Assembly (NCBI GenBank): GCA_033675545.1
Contig: JAWDGP010003357.1
Span: forward strand, 719,501 to 783,500
DNA length: 64,000 nt
Reading direction: 5' to 3'
Source: Elysia crispata
Taxonomy: Eukaryota > Mollusca > Gastropoda > Plakobranchidae
Shown here: positions 62,728 through 64,000 of the stretch, piece by piece
Numbering within the stretch: position 1 is the stretch's first letter
Layout: every line of letters starts with the position of its first letter
Made by a program: the position numbers and the translations under genes
The notes under the pieces: model-generated
Databases searched by the model: none
What the model was told of the DNA's origin: nothing
Seen by the model: the letters and a program-made list of their open reading frames with translations, nothing else

Positions 62728-64000
62728 GTGATTTTTTAAAATGTTTGGAAGTGAGAGAGGAAAAGAGTGGAAACAGAGGAAGAGAGAGAGACAGAGAGAG
62801 AGGGGAGGGGGGAGGGAGGAGGAATGGAGAGAGAGACACACACACAGACTAGGAGAGAGGAAGATTAGAAACATAGACAGAGAGGAAGAGCACTGAAATT
62901 TTTTTCCTGCTTTGTTATGTAATTGTTTGTGAAGAAAGGCTATTAGGTTGCACAAAAGGAAATCAAAATGAAATTAGAGTAAGCTATACTAGTCATACAA
63001 ATTAAGTGGCACCAGGGCTTCAAACTCTATAATATATCGTAATATTTGGACTCTCTGAGAGTGCAGGCTGACTTACAATGCTTTTGCATCACAAGATACG
63101 CTGAATATTGGATGTTTTGTAGTAATTTGAACATGTCTTTGCATTTCATCCACATCCCTAAAGTCGCTTCATGAAACTTGGATAAATTGTCTAGTCTTGT
63201 GCTTTGAGAGAATATAAGGTTTGCAGCTGGTTTGGATTGAAAAATCTTATTTGTTATATATGCATTAAAGTTGATATTTGTGAGTTTACCATAATTTGAG
63301 ATATTTCAATAATTTAGCCCATTATTAAAAAGGTTCTGTCATGATTTTTTAGCATTACTCACAATACTTGGCTTTTATACAATAAATACATGTATGAGCT
63401 GCAGCTGAATTAATTTTAAGACTCTGAATGGACTTTACATGGAAAGCACAGAGCCGATAATCTTTTCTTGAAGGAGTCTTAGTATGCTGAGAAGCATTTA
63501 TTTAAATGTCCTTTTTATAAATGTCTTCAAATCTTTCAATATAAAGTGTCATTTTTTTGTTTCCAGAAAAGCTGTAACTTTAAAATGTGAATGAGCAGAG
63601 TGGTTGAGAGATTGTAACTCTTAAAATTCACAAATTCAGCTTTCCCTCATCAGATGGAAACCTGAGTCCAATTAAATTATTCATTTTGATAATAATGTGA
63701 TGGCTAATTATGGCCACTTTATTAGTATGAAGCAATCAAAGGGTGCATAAGGATATGTATGAGTTAGGGCCCGTCCTCTCGCTTGAATATTATAAAATCA
63801 TATTTCATGAAGCATAATTTATGGTGTCCAATGTTGCAATGTTCCACTCACATTCAAAGATTTTACAACTAGAACAGCATATTTCCTAAGCATTAAAATT
63901 TAAAGGAATTACCATACTTTTAGTTATAAAAAGAAATAACGATCTACTTTTATACTTATATTGTTATATTTAAATTCCCAATATCTGACTCTCTAGGATT
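62728..64000 (+). other. ARRDC intron running to the window edge
   Basis: No further arrestin exon was recognised. It includes a GA-rich purine patch (about 62750-62890). The exon with the end of the arrestin-C domain and the PPxY tail must lie beyond 64000. Confidence 0.6.

Noticed and set aside
62533..62955. 140-codon minus-strand frame opposite the last ARRDC exon
   Set aside because: It is the antisense shadow of a real arrestin exon extended through a GA-rich tract.

Overview
The window is animal nuclear DNA: AT-rich, with split genes, GT-AG introns, many microsatellites and decayed non-LTR and DNA transposons. The gene set (a Golgi GOLM-type protein, PGAP3, the ciliary protein CFAP210, an alpha-arrestin), a very aspartate-rich secreted protein and abundant TCTAGATCTAGA-type words suggest a gastropod mollusc, probably a freshwater pulmonate. 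That placement is inference; no marker gene fixes the species.

Layout. 1-9.7 kb: no convincing gene; it holds a pogo/Tigger-like DNA element with a tRNA-like SINE inside, a relic transposase start and simple repeats. 9.75-16.1 kb (-): a seven-coding-exon GOLM1/GOLM2-like Golgi membrane protein. 16.1-21.5 kb: intergenic, with TCTAGA/AGATCT clusters, a tRNA-like SINE and a triplet array. 21.6-27.4 kb (-): a split gene for a secreted protein made of a signal peptide, a five-cysteine module on a symmetric phase 1-1 exon (chitin-binding-like) and a cysteine-free domain with about 23% Asp. 27.4-31.4 kb: intergenic, dense in long microsatellites. 31.46-40.07 kb (+): complete seven-exon PGAP3. 40.1-44.7 kb: intergenic, with an RTE-type LINE relic and a TA-flanked MITE. 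44.8-56.1 kb (-): complete ten-exon CFAP210/CCDC173. 58.3 kb to the right edge (+): first five coding exons of an arrestin-domain (ARRDC) gene, cut by the window end.

All exon models were joined by eye from splice signals and reading frame. In each of the four complete genes the coding exons sum to a multiple of three with a continuous frame, which is good internal support. The genes do not form an operon or one pathway: they cover Golgi structure, GPI-anchor remodelling, cilia, receptor trafficking and, by inference, shell or other acidic extracellular matrix. The most interesting item is the acidic secreted gene at 21.6-25.0 kb.
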